Source of the DNA: Sarcocystis neurona
Lineage: Eukaryota > Apicomplexa > Conoidasida > Eucoccidiorida > Sarcocystidae
Length of the DNA stretch: 64,000 bases
Direction: 5' to 3'
Assembly (NCBI GenBank): GCA_000727475.1
Contig: KL647298.1
Span: forward strand, 3,322,299 to 3,386,298
A model generated the notes under the pieces. The model searched no databases and was not told where the DNA came from. It was given only the letters and a program-made list of their open reading frames with translations. Shown one piece after another: positions 36,601-47,164 of the stretch. The translations under genes were made by a program, and so were the position numbers. Positions within the stretch are counted from its first letter, which is position 1; every line of letters begins with the position of its first letter.

Positions 36601-38201
36601 CTTCACAGAGAGATAAAATTAGACAAGTGTGCAGCTCCACCGGTGGTTGTGCAAAAGATGGATGCAGGGCTTTGCTTTGAAGAAGAATAGACGATACCCT
36701 TGCGGCTGAATTCGCTCTGTTTACTGAAGAAGGTATCCTCCAGAGTTGTAAAAGCTGTTTCTGTTAGAAAAGCAACGCAGTTCCTTTCCATTTGCATGCG
36801 TATACGGCGGTTAGACAGCGACACCGCTGGTGTACCTTCACTCTTTCGGATCCTGGGCACTGTGATAGATGCGTCTTCGGCAGCTTTGTTCACAAAAGGC
36901 AAAAATCTTCCCTTTTGTCACGCATATGCTGGAATTTGGTCAGAGCGCCCGAAAATCTCGAGATCAAGAGAGGTCCGGATGCTCGACCGTTCTCCCAGCC
37001 GTTACGGCAGTGTGTGTCGCCCGAACTGAGCTAGCCACAATCGCACCCATTTACACTAATTTTCTCGTCTTCTCCACATATTGGTGAGACTTTCCACCGT
37101 AGGATTACAGCTCCTTTTTGTTGCTAAATTTGTTCCCTTGCTGACAAACGAGGCTTCATGTCCCGCTTGTTGTGTGCTTTGGTGCACCGTCTCACGTTGT
37201 CGGCGTCGGGCTTCAGAACAGCTGTCGTATTCTTCAGGGTGGGTATTTGTTGTTTTTCTTTGTTAGCACCGAGAAATCTTATTTGTCTCTCGTTGATGCT
37301 TCTTTTCAGGAGAAGTTTGTGGTCCGTTCTTCCTGCCCTGAAGTCTGCAATTCTCCATCGGCGATAAAGCGCCGCTGCCATCGTTTGTTCTCGCACGTCT
37401 CTTGTTTTCCTTTCCACGTTTTGTGTTCAGGTGTTACACCGCACATTGTCAGGGGACCATTTCATTCTTTAAAATATTGTCCCAATTTGTACTTCGTGCT
37501 TTGCGGCTCAACAGCAGGGGGCAGGTCAAAACCAACAAATTTTTAAAGGTTTCCCCACTGTGTCAAGGTGTCTTCAATGTAAATCCGCCCTCCGCAACCT
37601 CGGAGCGACCGGACGTGGGAAGAAAGTCGAAACAAGCTGCAGCATAAAGTTTCGACTGAGTGACTTGACAGACAAAGATACTGAATCGCACGTTACGGAA
37701 GAACTGCCGTGCACACTAGGGAAATAAATCCTGCAGAAACAATATATGCGTATGTATATATATATATATATACCTATCGATTTTTAGGTGTCTGCGTTCA
37801 CCACGCGTTCATCTGCTGTATCTGGATATCCGTGTTCCAGTACATATGTGCACATCTCTCGAGATATATGTATGGCGGTGCGTATGTATTCATATGTATA
37901 TGCCTTTGTATATATGTGCTTGGGAATGTGTATGTCTTCACACGTGCGCTTCGATTCATCCACAGCCGTATCAAAACGCCTGCGACGAAGCCACGGACAA
38001 TTGGAAGTTTCCCGTTCCGGTGCCTTTTGCTTGGGCAACTTCTTTTCGTGAAAACCGTTTCATTCTTCGTGAACGACCACACCCACACACACAGACAGCG
38101 AGTACCACTTTTTGCATGTTGTGTGCTTGTGTGTTCTGCGGCATTCCCAATTTTTGTCCACTCTGTTGCATCTGGTGTGTTCGGTCCCTGTTTATACGGG
38201 G

Positions 38202-38654
38202 TCATTGTGTGTGAGAAGTTGTAGCCAATTTCGTCGATGCCTCGCTCCGCCTTTTTTCTGCCTGAATTTGTTTGTTGGTTCCATATGAAAAGCCAACACC
38301 GGAAACTTCGGTGTCCACGTCACGAACAGCGTCCTTCGCTATACATATATTTATATAGAGAGAGACGCAGAAGGACTGAGGGGCGAGTTTACATGTGTGT
38401 AGGTGTGCGTTTTTGTAGGGAAGAAATATGTTTTGAAGACGCTTGACTATCTCGCCTAGCTCCCGGGTCGATTGTTCTTCATCTGCCGCATGTCCTGCCG
38501 CCCACGCAGGCAGTCCACCGAGAATAAGCTTCGCCTGCAGTTCGGCATCCGCGTCCGGGCAACCGGGCCCTCCACACGTGCGGATCGTCGTCGGGTCTCC
38601 GCTATTTTCATTTTCCTTCCGTCTGCAGTTCTGAGGAAGAAGCGCTGCCTTCAT
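38202..38654 (-). CDS. Probable coding region, unknown protein
   Basis: 150 minus-strand codons end at TGA 38202. After an AACTGCAG acceptor (about 38627) or the ATG at 38654, it reads RKENENSGDPTTIRTCGGPG, then ADAELQAKLILGGLPAWAAG and EEQSTRELGEIVKRLQNIFL. This is clearly protein-like. A GTAAAC donor and a GTATAG acceptor near 38390 and 38342 may excise a small TATA-containing intron. Beyond it the frame reads KDAVRDVDTEVSGVGFSYGT to the C-terminus. The opposite strand is Ser/Ala/Pro-rich and shorter. It sits at the boundary where the repeat-rich part resumes. Function unknown. Confidence 0.5.
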   Translation of the reverse strand: MKAALLPQNCRRKENENSGDPTTIRTCGGPGCPDADAELQAKLILGGLPAWAAGHAADEEQSTRELGEIVKRLQNIFLPYKNAHLHTCKLAPQSFCVSLYINICIAKDAVRDVDTEVSGVGFSYGTNKQIQAEKRRSEASTKLATTSHTQ

Positions 38655-38894
38655 CCTCTATAAAACAACACCGAGCGCACACAACATCGGGCGCAGCTAT
38701 ATATATGTATATATATATATATATGTGTGGTCACATCGATATCGGTACGTATGGATCCGCATTCATCACACAGACGCATAGAGTATAGGAGCGCATGCAT
38801 ATTTCCACACAGTTTTTGTGTGCATCCACCCCACCACACACCCACAAACACAGCAGCATCTTAAGACAGACTCGCGGAGGCACAGGCGTCGCGG

Positions 38895-38962
38895 CTAAGT
38901 CCCTGGGCCGTTGGGGCGTGTGAGTAGGCGTGGCCAGCTGATGCCCGATGGTCCTGCGCAGG
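38895..38962 (-). CDS. Candidate terminal exon, unknown protein
   Basis: A CCTGCGCAG acceptor on the minus strand is followed by 2 bases, then PSGISWPRLLTRPNGPGT and TAG. This phase would accept the exon at 39512-39597. A second frame from the same acceptor (DHRASAGHAYSHAPTAQG, to 38861) is equally open, so only the acceptor is reasonably clear. Confidence 0.25.
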
Positions 38963-39511
38963 ACAGAACGAGCGACAGCAGCGGTATGTGCGGTGTACGT
39001 ACACCCGGGGAGCGCCGCCGCGAGGTGGTGCGGCGGGAACTCTGCAGTCTTGTCCTCTTTCTTTGAAGTCTTTTTTCCTCACCACGGCATGCTCGGCGTC
39101 CGCATGCGTCCCTGCAAGGCCTGTGCGTGTGTCGAAGACAGCAGTGTATGTCCCCGCGCGTCAGCAGAGCGGCGCATGCAACATCTCCCCACGGGCTCTG
39201 CATGCTGCATGTGCTGCCAAGAAGCCGAGAAAAAATTATTTCTTGCAACGGCGAGGCAGCACCAACCCAGGTTAACGCCCACATCCATGCGCGGAGTGGT
39301 CCGTCGCCGCTGCTGCTGCACCTCTGTCCTTCGGCATTCCCCCCCAAGAGCCGCTACTCAACCCAGACGCGAGGCACTCCTCAGGAGGCATGCAGGAAGA
39401 CGCGGACATGTGAAAAGGAAGAATTTGCACATCTCCTTCGTTCTGCTGCTCCGGTCGTCAACGCGGGTGAAGACTTGGCACGCAGAACTCGCGTGGACGT
39501 GGGGTGCTTAC

Positions 39512-39597
39512 GTGGAAGATCGGAGACAGCTGTCTCCGTCTCTATATCCTGCGTGTGCGCCGACTCCAAGAAGGGAAACTTCGCGATACCGTCCCGC
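39512..39597 (-). CDS. Candidate internal exon, unknown protein
   Basis: The minus strand has an excellent acceptor (CACTTTTTTTCTAG) and an excellent donor (CAC|GTAAGC) bordering 86 bases. The frame reads RDGIAKFPFLESAHTQDIET, followed by ETAVSDLP. Both borders are among the best in this part of the window. The + strand frame across the same bases lacks comparable borders. The protein is not recognised. The next exons are probably downstream at lower coordinates (38895-38962) and upstream at 40242-40500. Confidence 0.45.
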
Positions 39598-39609
39598 CTA
39601 GAAAAAAAG

Positions 39610-40140
39610 TGAACACGCAGATATATCTGTGTATATGTGTGTCTACGTGTGCGTAAATATGTGCACGTGTGTATATGTATGGAGAAATATATCTGCATGC
39701 ATGCGTAACAGTCAGGCGTGGAAGAGAGGGCGAGACGCTCGAGAACTTCATTTTATGGGCGTGACACATGTTCCAGGCATCTACACACACACACAGACAG
39801 ACACGTAATAATTTATCTACGAGGTTTCTCGTCCTCTCAAAGTCCTGCCCTTTTTATCTTCACAATCCCGTCAAACAATTATATAGTGTATATATGTGTG
39901 TATGTATGTCTCTCTTTCTGTGCATGCTTTCTTATCTACAAACACACCTGTATATAGAGACATGTGAAGAAGAAGACACGAATAGGGCCACCGACTTACT
40001 GTTTCACTTTGACGTCTCGGTGCCTGCGCTTCCCTCGCTTCAAAAGCATATGTGGATATACATATATATATATATGTATGTATGTGTATGTATGTATACA
40101 CTAGATGTTCTATGTCTAGTATATGTTGTTCAAGTAGCGT
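39610..40140. other. AT-rich spacer, no supported gene
   Basis: GTGTATATGTGT and TATA arrays with short unique pieces. It is probably an intron or spacer of the minus-strand exons on either side. Confidence 0.5.
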
Positions 40141-40241
40141 GTATTGAGAGTCCCCGTGGCGCCCGTTGAGGCTGCAAGGAAAAGAGAGGAAAGGCAGACG
40201 GACGAGGAACTCTCGCGAATTCGCCGTTTCTTCGTCTTTCA

Positions 40242-40500
40242 CTAACGACATTTCCGCTTCTTCTGACTGGCAGGTTCGTTTTGTCTCTCCGTGTCTGCGT
40301 CTCGCTTTGCGGGGGAGAGCAGCTGCGGGGGCACACACGGCAGCAGAGAGACGGACGCACACGCGATCTGCAGCAGTTTTCTTCTGCTGCCTTTCTTGCG
40401 TAAATATTTGCAATATTTTGGGAGATCGGGACGAAGAGCAGCTGCATGCGAAGCGGACAGACTTCCACCGAAAGTGTGAAACTCCGTCTCCAAGGGCATG
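40242..40500 (-). CDS. Candidate coding exons, unknown protein
   Basis: The minus strand reads LETEFHTFGGSLSASHAAAL, then RPDLPKYCKYLRKKGSRRKL, up to a GTGTGC donor near 40367. A CT-rich stretch ending CCCCCGCAG (about 40321) could be the acceptor of the next exon, which reads LLSPAKRDADTERQNEPASQ or, in the other phase, SEEAEMSLVKDEETANSREF. Repeat content is low. The frames on the + strand are shorter and Arg/Gly-rich. Family not recognised. Confidence 0.4.
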
Positions 40501-40559
40501 ATGTGCCTGTCCACACACACTTCACTTCGCACCACCCCCTCCCTTGCGTTCTCCATACA

Positions 40560-40980
40560 TATGTGCATATATACACACATATATGGGCACACTTGCCTTC
40601 TGCACCTGCATATATATATATATATATATATATACCTACATATAAGTATGCTTGCCATCTCCATGTATATATATATATATGCGTATGTATATACTTGTCT
40701 TCTCTCTCGCTCTGTATGTATAATATGTATTTATACATGCATAGTTGCCTTCTTCGTGTATGTGGATATATTTGTACCTGCCTTGTTCATATAAATATTT
40801 GTGCGTGTGCGTTTTCGTCGGCGGGTCCCGTTCTTTGGAAGTCGTCTCATATATGTACCCACCCCGATGTATCTTCATACACATCCTCCACGGAGATAAT
40901 ATACATGCATGTGTGAGATACAATATATAGAGAGATCAATTGATCTACCTGTGTATACGTGTGTGTGTGTGATATATATG
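40560..40980. repeat. TATA/GTAT microsatellites
   Basis: Alternating TATATATA runs and CTTGCC(A/T)TCT-containing spacers; the spacer recurs near 40591, 40650, 40697 and 40746 as a degenerate ~50 bp unit. Confidence 0.7.
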
Positions 40981-41036
40981 TGGAGGTTCGTGAAGGATCT
41001 GCGTGTGTTCTACACAGATAGATATGGAGAAAATAC

Positions 41037-41164
41037 GAAGAGGATAGGCAGAAGTCCGGCCTGCGAAGGTGTCTTGCATGTCGCTGGCCTTCCTCCTGCT
41101 GCAGCTTCGACAGTTCTGCTGCTGCTGCTGCTCCTTGTCATTCCTCCGTGATTCATCTACTCCT
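41037..41164 (-). CDS. Candidate internal exon, unknown protein
   Basis: A GGGATTGCAG acceptor and a CTTC|GTATTT donor bound 128 minus-strand bases. The frame reads GVDESRRNDKEQQQQQNCRS, then SRRKASDMQDTFAGRTSAYP. It contains a five-Gln run from CAG/CTG repeats but is otherwise ordinary. It is probably upstream of the 40242-40500 exons. Confidence 0.4.
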
Positions 41165-41169
41165 CTGCA

Positions 41170-41560
41170 ATCCCACATACATGTCCACATGTAAATTCTA
41201 CATCTGTCTGCCAGTCTGCGTCCACAGCCAAAATAGACGCATGCACATGGAGATGTAATTTTTGTGGAGTCCTGTGCTCCGCGTCTGTGTCTTCATGTAC
41301 CCGCTTAAGTACATACATACATGTGCATGCAAACATATATATATGTGTGTGTGTGTGTAAACATCATATATATATGTGTATATATATGTGCATGCAAGTG
41401 TATATATATAGGTATGTGCGTATATATATTTCCAGACGCCTGTGTAGCTGGTCGACGTTGCATGCATGCATCAGGAAGTACATATATATATGTGCGTGTG
41501 TGTCTGTGTATGTATCTATCTCTCCCTCGCTCTCTCTATATATATTCATTTTTCATCGTA
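41170..41560. other. AT arrays, no gene
   Basis: GTGTGT and TATATATA runs between the minus-strand exons to the left and the + strand open frame to the right. Confidence 0.5.
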
Positions 41561-41561
41561 G

Positions 41562-43075
41562 ACATATTCGTGAGTTCGCCCACGAGTTTTATCAACAAGT
41601 CGCTGAACGGGAAGAAGTTGCAGAATCTCCGTGTCCCCCTGCGCCACACTTCGCCGTCGCGACGCACCTGCAGAAAACGGGGTGTACGTACACCCCGTAC
41701 ACCCGACTGTCGCCCTTCTCTCTTCTTTTCTCCGCTCTACATGCATCCGTATATGCATGCGGATGGTTTTCTCCCCTTTCTCGCGAAGGCTTGTATACTG
41801 CACATACATATGTGTCGAATTTGCTGTCTTCTCTGGATGAGTGCTTTCATGCTGCACATATATACGTCTCCGTCGCGGAGTTCTCGGGTGTCTGTTGAGG
41901 TTTGCAGCTTCCATTTCTTTTATGTGAGACGCATGTTGGTCGTGTGCGAGGCGTTTCGTGTGTTGCTGTGTGTCTGTGGAAGCAGCAACTGGCAGCGGCG
42001 TTCGACTGCTGCGCTCCCGCTTCGTTTCTTCTCGCCTGTGGGCCGCGGGGCTGGAGCAGCAACGGCAGCAGCTGCGGCACCCACAGCAGGGCGGCCCCGC
42101 CGCACGAGTCCTACGCAGTGTGCAGTCTTCTGTCCTCGCTTGGCAGCTGTGCAAGGCGGAGGGCACGCAGGGAGGCGCTGCGAACTCCCTCAACGTCTAG
42201 TTGCTGCTGCTTCGCCTCTCCAGCTGCAGAAGCCGCCTGGTCTTCTGCTGCTGTCTGTGGCTCTCTTTGTTGGTCTTCTCTCCCGTGGCGCACACGGCAG
42301 CAGCAGAAACACGCGCGTCTCCGCGCAGCTGCCCGCAGCAGTCTTCGCCGTCTCCGTCTCTCTATTCGTGGACTTCCCGGCGCTGCCTGGTGGGACGCCC
42401 CTAGGCAGTCTTGCTGCTGCTGCTCTTTTCGCATTCGTCACTGCTGCAGAAGCTGACTGCTGCGCGGCCTCTTCCACGCACCTGCGCTGTCGTGTCGCCT
42501 CCTCCGGTGCGTTTCTCCTGCTGCTGTTTCTGCTGCTGCTTCGCGCCCCCTGCGTCGGCTGCTGCCGTGCTGCAGGCCGCCTCGTTTTTCTCTGCCGCAG
42601 CGGCTCTCTCACGTGTTGCGGCACCGCGTCTTCGTCAGCCGTCGCCGTCTGCATGCCCACGCACTCTGGCAGACTCGCCTGCCCTGCATCTGTGTGGACG
42701 CCTGCCCGCTGGTCCCCTGCGTCTACACGAAAGTTCGTCCGTAGGTCTTCACGTATGCGCAGATGTATGTCTCTCTGTTACAAACGGAAAAGTGAATTTT
42801 CTTCTTCTCAATTGAAGGACAGCAGCCTCTCTTCCCCTGCTTTGTTGTCTTTTTGTGGGGTCTTGGGCCTTTCCTTCACGAACGCCATTTCTACTCCTCG
42901 CGCGTCTCAGTCTGAAAGGAGACACCTGCGTCAACTTCCCTTCCCGTGTCTCCGTCTCCCCGTCTCTCGCCTCTTCGTGTCTCCGATTGTCGTCCTCTAT
43001 TTATGTCTCTCTATATGGACCTGCATTTACCAGTGTGGTGTATACATGAGTGTGTCTATATTAGGATGTGTGTAG
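41562..43075 (+). CDS. Long open frame, Ala/Cys/Leu-rich, unknown protein
   Basis: A TTTTTCATCGTAG acceptor at 41561 opens a + strand frame that stays open for 504 codons to TAG at 43075. The first segment, IFVSSPTSFINKSLNGKKLQ, is ordinary. The middle contains several hydrophobic stretches (LLLLSVALFVGLLSRGAHGS; ALFAFVTAAEADCCAASS; AFLLLLFLLLLRAPCVGC) that could be membrane segments or signal-like. The distal part is Ser/Pro-rich with GTCTCC repeats and is probably 3' untranslated or intronic. CTG/GCT repeats inflate Ala, Cys and Leu. Minus-strand frames over 42111-42660 are Arg/Gln-rich, as antisense would be. Interrupting introns are likely, so the true product may be shorter. Confidence 0.4.
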
Positions 43076-43309
43076 ATGCCGCCGAAGCAGGAGCAGCAGC
43101 ACGCCCGTTGTACGCGACTCCCCGCGCATGCAGTGCGCCGCTGCGCGTGATCTTTCTGTCGAACTGCGTCTTGCGTGGGTCACCGCATGCATCAGGGGAG
43201 AGCCCTGGTAATTTGTGGAGGAAGAGGGACGTTTTTTTGCGCCCTGCCTGGGAAGAGGCGGCCGCTGCTGCATGCGCACGTGGCGCCCGCGGCACCCAAC
43301 GTGACACAT

Positions 43310-43670
43310 GCAGACGCATCCATTAATTTCGACCGTTTCTCTCTCTGTATCTCTGGCTCCGAACACCGGTGCATGCATCTGCGTCGTCTCTCTACGTGCG
43401 TTTGCATCGGCTGTGGCTCTCTCTCTGCATGCATTTGCTTGGGGTGCATGTGTCTGTCTGCATGCGCGTCGGCTGTATGTCTCTTCGTGAAATCGCCTCG
43501 GCCGTATCTGTGTGTCTGCGTGCATGCGCGTCGGCTGTATGGATCTGTCCGCATGCATTTCTGTAGGCCCTGGGTGTGTCTGCATGCAACTCTGTGCGGG
43601 CCCTGTCTCTGTCCGCATGCATTTCTGTCGGCTCTGCGGCTGTCTGCATGCGTGTGCATGTACAACGAGT
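43310..43670. repeat. GCATGC-centred minisatellite
   Basis: About ten degenerate units of 30-36 bases. Each holds TGCATGC(G/A)(T/C), a TCGGCTGT(A/G) or GGCCCTG element and a GTCTGTCT-like spacer. Frames on both strands stay open across it, giving Met-His-Ala-Asp/Arg repeats on the minus strand and Cys/Ala/Ser repeats on the + strand. Confidence 0.8.
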
Positions 43671-43869
43671 CTAGCTATACGCATGCGCCCTGTAGAATTT
43701 CACCGACGGGAAGGGCAGCAGCAGCAGTGTGGACGTGGGCTTTTTCTGTTCCTGTACATTCACGAATATCCGTACTTGAAGAGGCGAAGGGACATTCTCC
43801 ACAGGTTGACGTCGCCTTCCTCGTGCCAGGGCTTCCTGCGACGCACGAGCATGGAGACGCATGCGTGAA

Positions 43870-44800
43870 TTAGATTCCTCCCTTCGGGGTCCTCTCATGT
43901 GGCAGTAGGCGTGCATGCGCGTAGCACTGCATGCGTGTGCGAACTTGTGTCTTTGCATGCAGGTCCATATAAGCAGCAGCAGACAGAGACAGAGACGGAG
44001 ACAGGCCTGAGGGCGGTGGTGGCTGCGGCAGCAGGGAGCAGCGAAGAGGACTGAGGCGGCGTCTTGGCCTTCTGCGAGCGCATGCGCTGTTGCATTGCAG
44101 AGCAGATGCATGAGACACGAAGGCTGCTGCGTGGAGGGGAGCGAGTAGCTGTTTTTGTGTGCAGCACTCTCGGTTTGCCCCGTCTCTCCTGCGCTGCTGC
44201 TGCTGCACCTGTGGCCGTTCGCCGCACTGCCGCTGCTGCTGCGTGAGCGGGACGTCTTCTTTGTTGCTGTTGCTGCTGCTACCGTCTCCCGACAACGGCG
44301 GCAATACGTGGTGCAGCACCTCCTGCGTCTTCGGTGGACGGAAGTCGCTGCTGCAACTTCTGGGAGAAATCTCTGCTGCCGCTGCGCTGCTGCTGCTGCT
44401 TTACCTCTTACACTCCTGCTGCTGCCTCAAAGCAAGGAGCAGCGCAGCAAAAAACGTGACGCCGGTGCGCTGTTGCTGGCAGCTGCTGCTGCTCCTGGTG
44501 CAGGTCTCTGTTGCTGCTTTATCGCAGACAAGACGCTGCTGGTGCGACTGCGAAAGTGAGACGTTGAGACGGAAGTTGCTGCTTCTTCTCCTTGCGTAGC
44601 AGCAGATCAAAACGCGCACCTGCACCGCCCCACCCGTCTGTTTGCCTCTTCTTGTTGTTCTTTCCTGCACATTTTTTGATTCATCTCCCCTCGACTGTTT
44701 CACTTATTCGTCTAATTTTGAATCTGCTGCTCCGTCTCTCTCCCGGGGAATCGCTTGGTGATTCTGCAGCAGTTACTGCTGCTGCTGCTGCACAGACGCA
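43870..44800. other. GC-rich island with overlapping open frames
   Basis: CTG/CAG repeats and unique DNA. The + strand frame 44155-44559 contains ordinary stretches (VSRQRRQYVVQHLLRLRWTE, ADKTLLVRLRK at the stop), while minus-strand frames 43870-44319 and 44401-44703 are also protein-like. At least one gene is likely here, but neither strand nor borders can be fixed. Confidence 0.35.
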
Positions 44801-45339
44801 GCGTACGAGCTGCTGCGGCAACTTCCGTCTCCGGCAGACAAAGCAGCAGCAAAGCAGCCATTTCCACAAGGAAAACAAATCGAGAAGGAAGACAAAGCAT
44901 TTCTACGAACGCTTCTCTCCATATAAACCAAGGTCCTCCCTATATACATGTATACACTTATCCCTACGAGCATTTACCTTATATATACTATACATATATG
45001 TATATAGGGAGAGAGACGTGTGTATATATATACGTATGTATTAACGCATATATATGTGTGTGGCAAGTTGGCTTTTGGTTTCTTTTTTGCTGCGGCCTTT
45101 TTCTTCTCTTTTTTCTGTTCGGATGCCGTCCACTTCTGCTCCCTGGATCGTCTGTCTCTGGTCTGCAGCCCTCCGTCTCCGCTGCTCTGCGTCCGGGTCT
45201 CCCTGCATGCGCGCAGAACGCATGCTTCGCTTCGTTTCCTGCTCCTCGGGCGAGTTCGCCTCTCACTATTTCCCCTCCGAGCAGCAGCTTCACTGCTGTT
45301 CCCCCTCCGACTTCTTCGTTTCTCTTCGAGTGTTTTTCC

Positions 45340-46085
45340 GCTGCTGAGACGGCCTCTCCTCGGCCCTTCTGTTCTTCTGTTTATTGGCCTCCGTCTCCGT
45401 CTCCCTGGCCTGCTGTCTCTCTGGCCATTTGGGGTCTCTTCGGCGCTCCTCTGCGCCTCTTCGCTGCTGCTCGCCGTCTCCTCCCCCGTCTCTCTTCTCG
45501 TCTCCCTCCTGCTGCTGCTGCTCCTTCAACCACTTCTCGCTATTATTCTCCGTCCTTTTCTTGGCTGATCGCCCCCCTGCCGATCTCCAGCGAACCCACG
45601 AGTCTCCTCTGCGTCTCCCTCTTCCTCTTCACTCGTCGCCGTCTCCCTTTTCCTCCTCCCCACACCCCCGTCTCCGTCTCCCCCCCCCCTCGACGCCGTC
45701 TCCCCCGTCGCTTCCCCGTCGCCCCTTCGTGCGTCTCCGTCGCCGTCTCCGCTGCCACGACCCCTCCGCGCGCCTTCCTCCTCACCTCCGCTTCTCCGTC
45801 GCTGCCGTCTCGTCTCCTGCGTGGTGCTCTTCTCCCCAACTTCGTCCTCCCGTCTCGCGTCGTCTCACCTGCGTCTCCCCCGCGGGCTCCTCTTCTTCTG
45901 CGTCGCCTCCTCCTCGTCCGGCCCTCGCCTGCAACATTTTCTTCGCTTCTTCGCGGTACTGCGCTTCCTCTCCGCTGCTGTTTCGGGCGCATCGTTCGCA
46001 GCCTCGCGGGGCCGGTCGTCGGCTGCGTCTCCTCCGTCTCGCCGTCCTCCCTTCGTCGGGTCGTCTCTCAGCAGGTGGCGCTGCC
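45340..46085 (+). promoter_or_regulatory. GTCTCC-rich pyrimidine leader upstream of the 46089 gene
   Basis: Dense CGTCTCC/CCGTCTC hexamers with very few purines. A frame is open throughout in phase with the downstream gene, but this follows from composition. It ends with a TCTCTCAGCAG acceptor-like sequence 14 bases before the ATG at 46089, so it is more likely a leader or intron than coding. Confidence 0.45.
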
Positions 46086-46088
46086 TCG

Positions 46089-47164
46089 ATGAGTGCGTCG
46101 GGCGAGTCCCCGACGTTCGCCCGGGTTTTCTCAGGAGCGAACGACGCCCCCCGCTGGTCCTTCCAAGTCTACAACTGCTTCACGCTGCTGCTGAGTTGCA
46201 TCATTCTGTGCTGCGTGTGTGTGATGCACGAGATGTCTCGAACGGCGTCTGTGCTGCCGCATGCGTTTCGCATGCTGCGGCTTCACCGCCGACGGCTGTA
46301 CTGCTTCGAAGTTGACATTTCGAGCGGAGCGCCGGCTCGCAAGGTGCGCATGCAGTACACCTGGGTGCTGCGGACGACGGTCCTCGTCGTCGGCTGCTAC
46401 GTGTGGCAGACCTGCGTCCTCACCTTCTGGGCGATCGACATGCAGACGGACCCGTTCGGGCGACAGAAGCTCGTGGCTGCATGCGGGACGCGGCGGGCCG
46501 ACTGCTTCGGCATGCCCCACAATTACGACTTCTTCTCCGTCAACGCGAACCCCGACAACCTCTGCACGAAGTTCCCGAACTTGGCGAAGTTCTTCCGCCT
46601 GCCGCTGCCGGGCGCCAAAGACGGCGCCGCGGCCGACGGCGCAGGAGACCTGCTTCCCGACCGCCGCAGGACGCCGCTCCGCGCGCAGCAGAGAGAGCAG
46701 CAGCGCGAGTGGAGCGCCGTTGGCGTGGCGGTGGAGCCACAGGGGGCCGAGGAGCCCGCGGAGGAGGAGACGGGCTGGACGGACGCGAAGTTCCTGAAGA
46801 AATACCGCTACGTGACGTGTGCGGCCTTTGCGAGGCCGGACACCATCGCGGTGACGCAGCACCTCTGCATCGCCTTCGCGCTCGCCAACATGATCGTGAC
46901 CCTCTTCCAAGTGCTGGTCTGGCTGCTGTACCGCGCTCGCAGCAGCTGGCTGCCGCTTCTCGTGCTTCTCGTGGGCGTCGTCTTCCTCGCCGTATGGGTC
47001 GGCAGCATCTTCATCCCGCGGCTGCTGACCTTCTTCTCTTCCTGGATCAGCTACGTGATGCTGCTCTCCACGCCCGTGATTCTCTGGACGGCTCTTCTCG
47101 CCGCACACAACCTGCGGAAAATTCAACACCAAAAGCTGGAGCTCTGGAAGAAGCAAGCCAACCG
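46089..47164 (+). CDS. Exon 1 of the membrane protein
   Basis: 358 codons plus 2 bases with strong coding character: G/C-rich third positions, few repeats, well separated hydrophobic helices. The reverse strand is also open but Arg/Val-rich, as expected of antisense. The frame meets TGA at 47166, but the sequence CCG|GTGAGC at 47164/47165 is a consensus donor, so the stop probably lies in the intron. Confidence 0.8.

Larger units (their letters stand above)
30760..38190. other. Repeat-poor segment
   Basis: About 7.4 kb with almost no CAG/CTG tracts, few TATA arrays (31009, 33970, 37750) and few GCATGC sites. Base composition is near balanced and stop codons are frequent in all frames. Many short open frames exist on both strands, but their lengths are close to what chance would give. 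The two better candidates are listed separately. Nothing resembling LTRs, a transposase or organellar protein genes was recognised. Confidence 0.6.

Noticed and set aside
30760..38190. Inserted retrotransposon or nuclear mitochondrial DNA as the cause of the repeat-poor segment
   Set aside because: No LTR-like ends, reverse-transcriptase, integrase, cytochrome b or cox motifs could be recognised in any frame.
45384..46088. N-terminal extension of the membrane protein (235 codons upstream of ATG 46089)
   Set aside because: Ser/Pro/Arg reading of a GTCTCC pyrimidine tract ending in an acceptor-like CAG; no protein-like segment in it.
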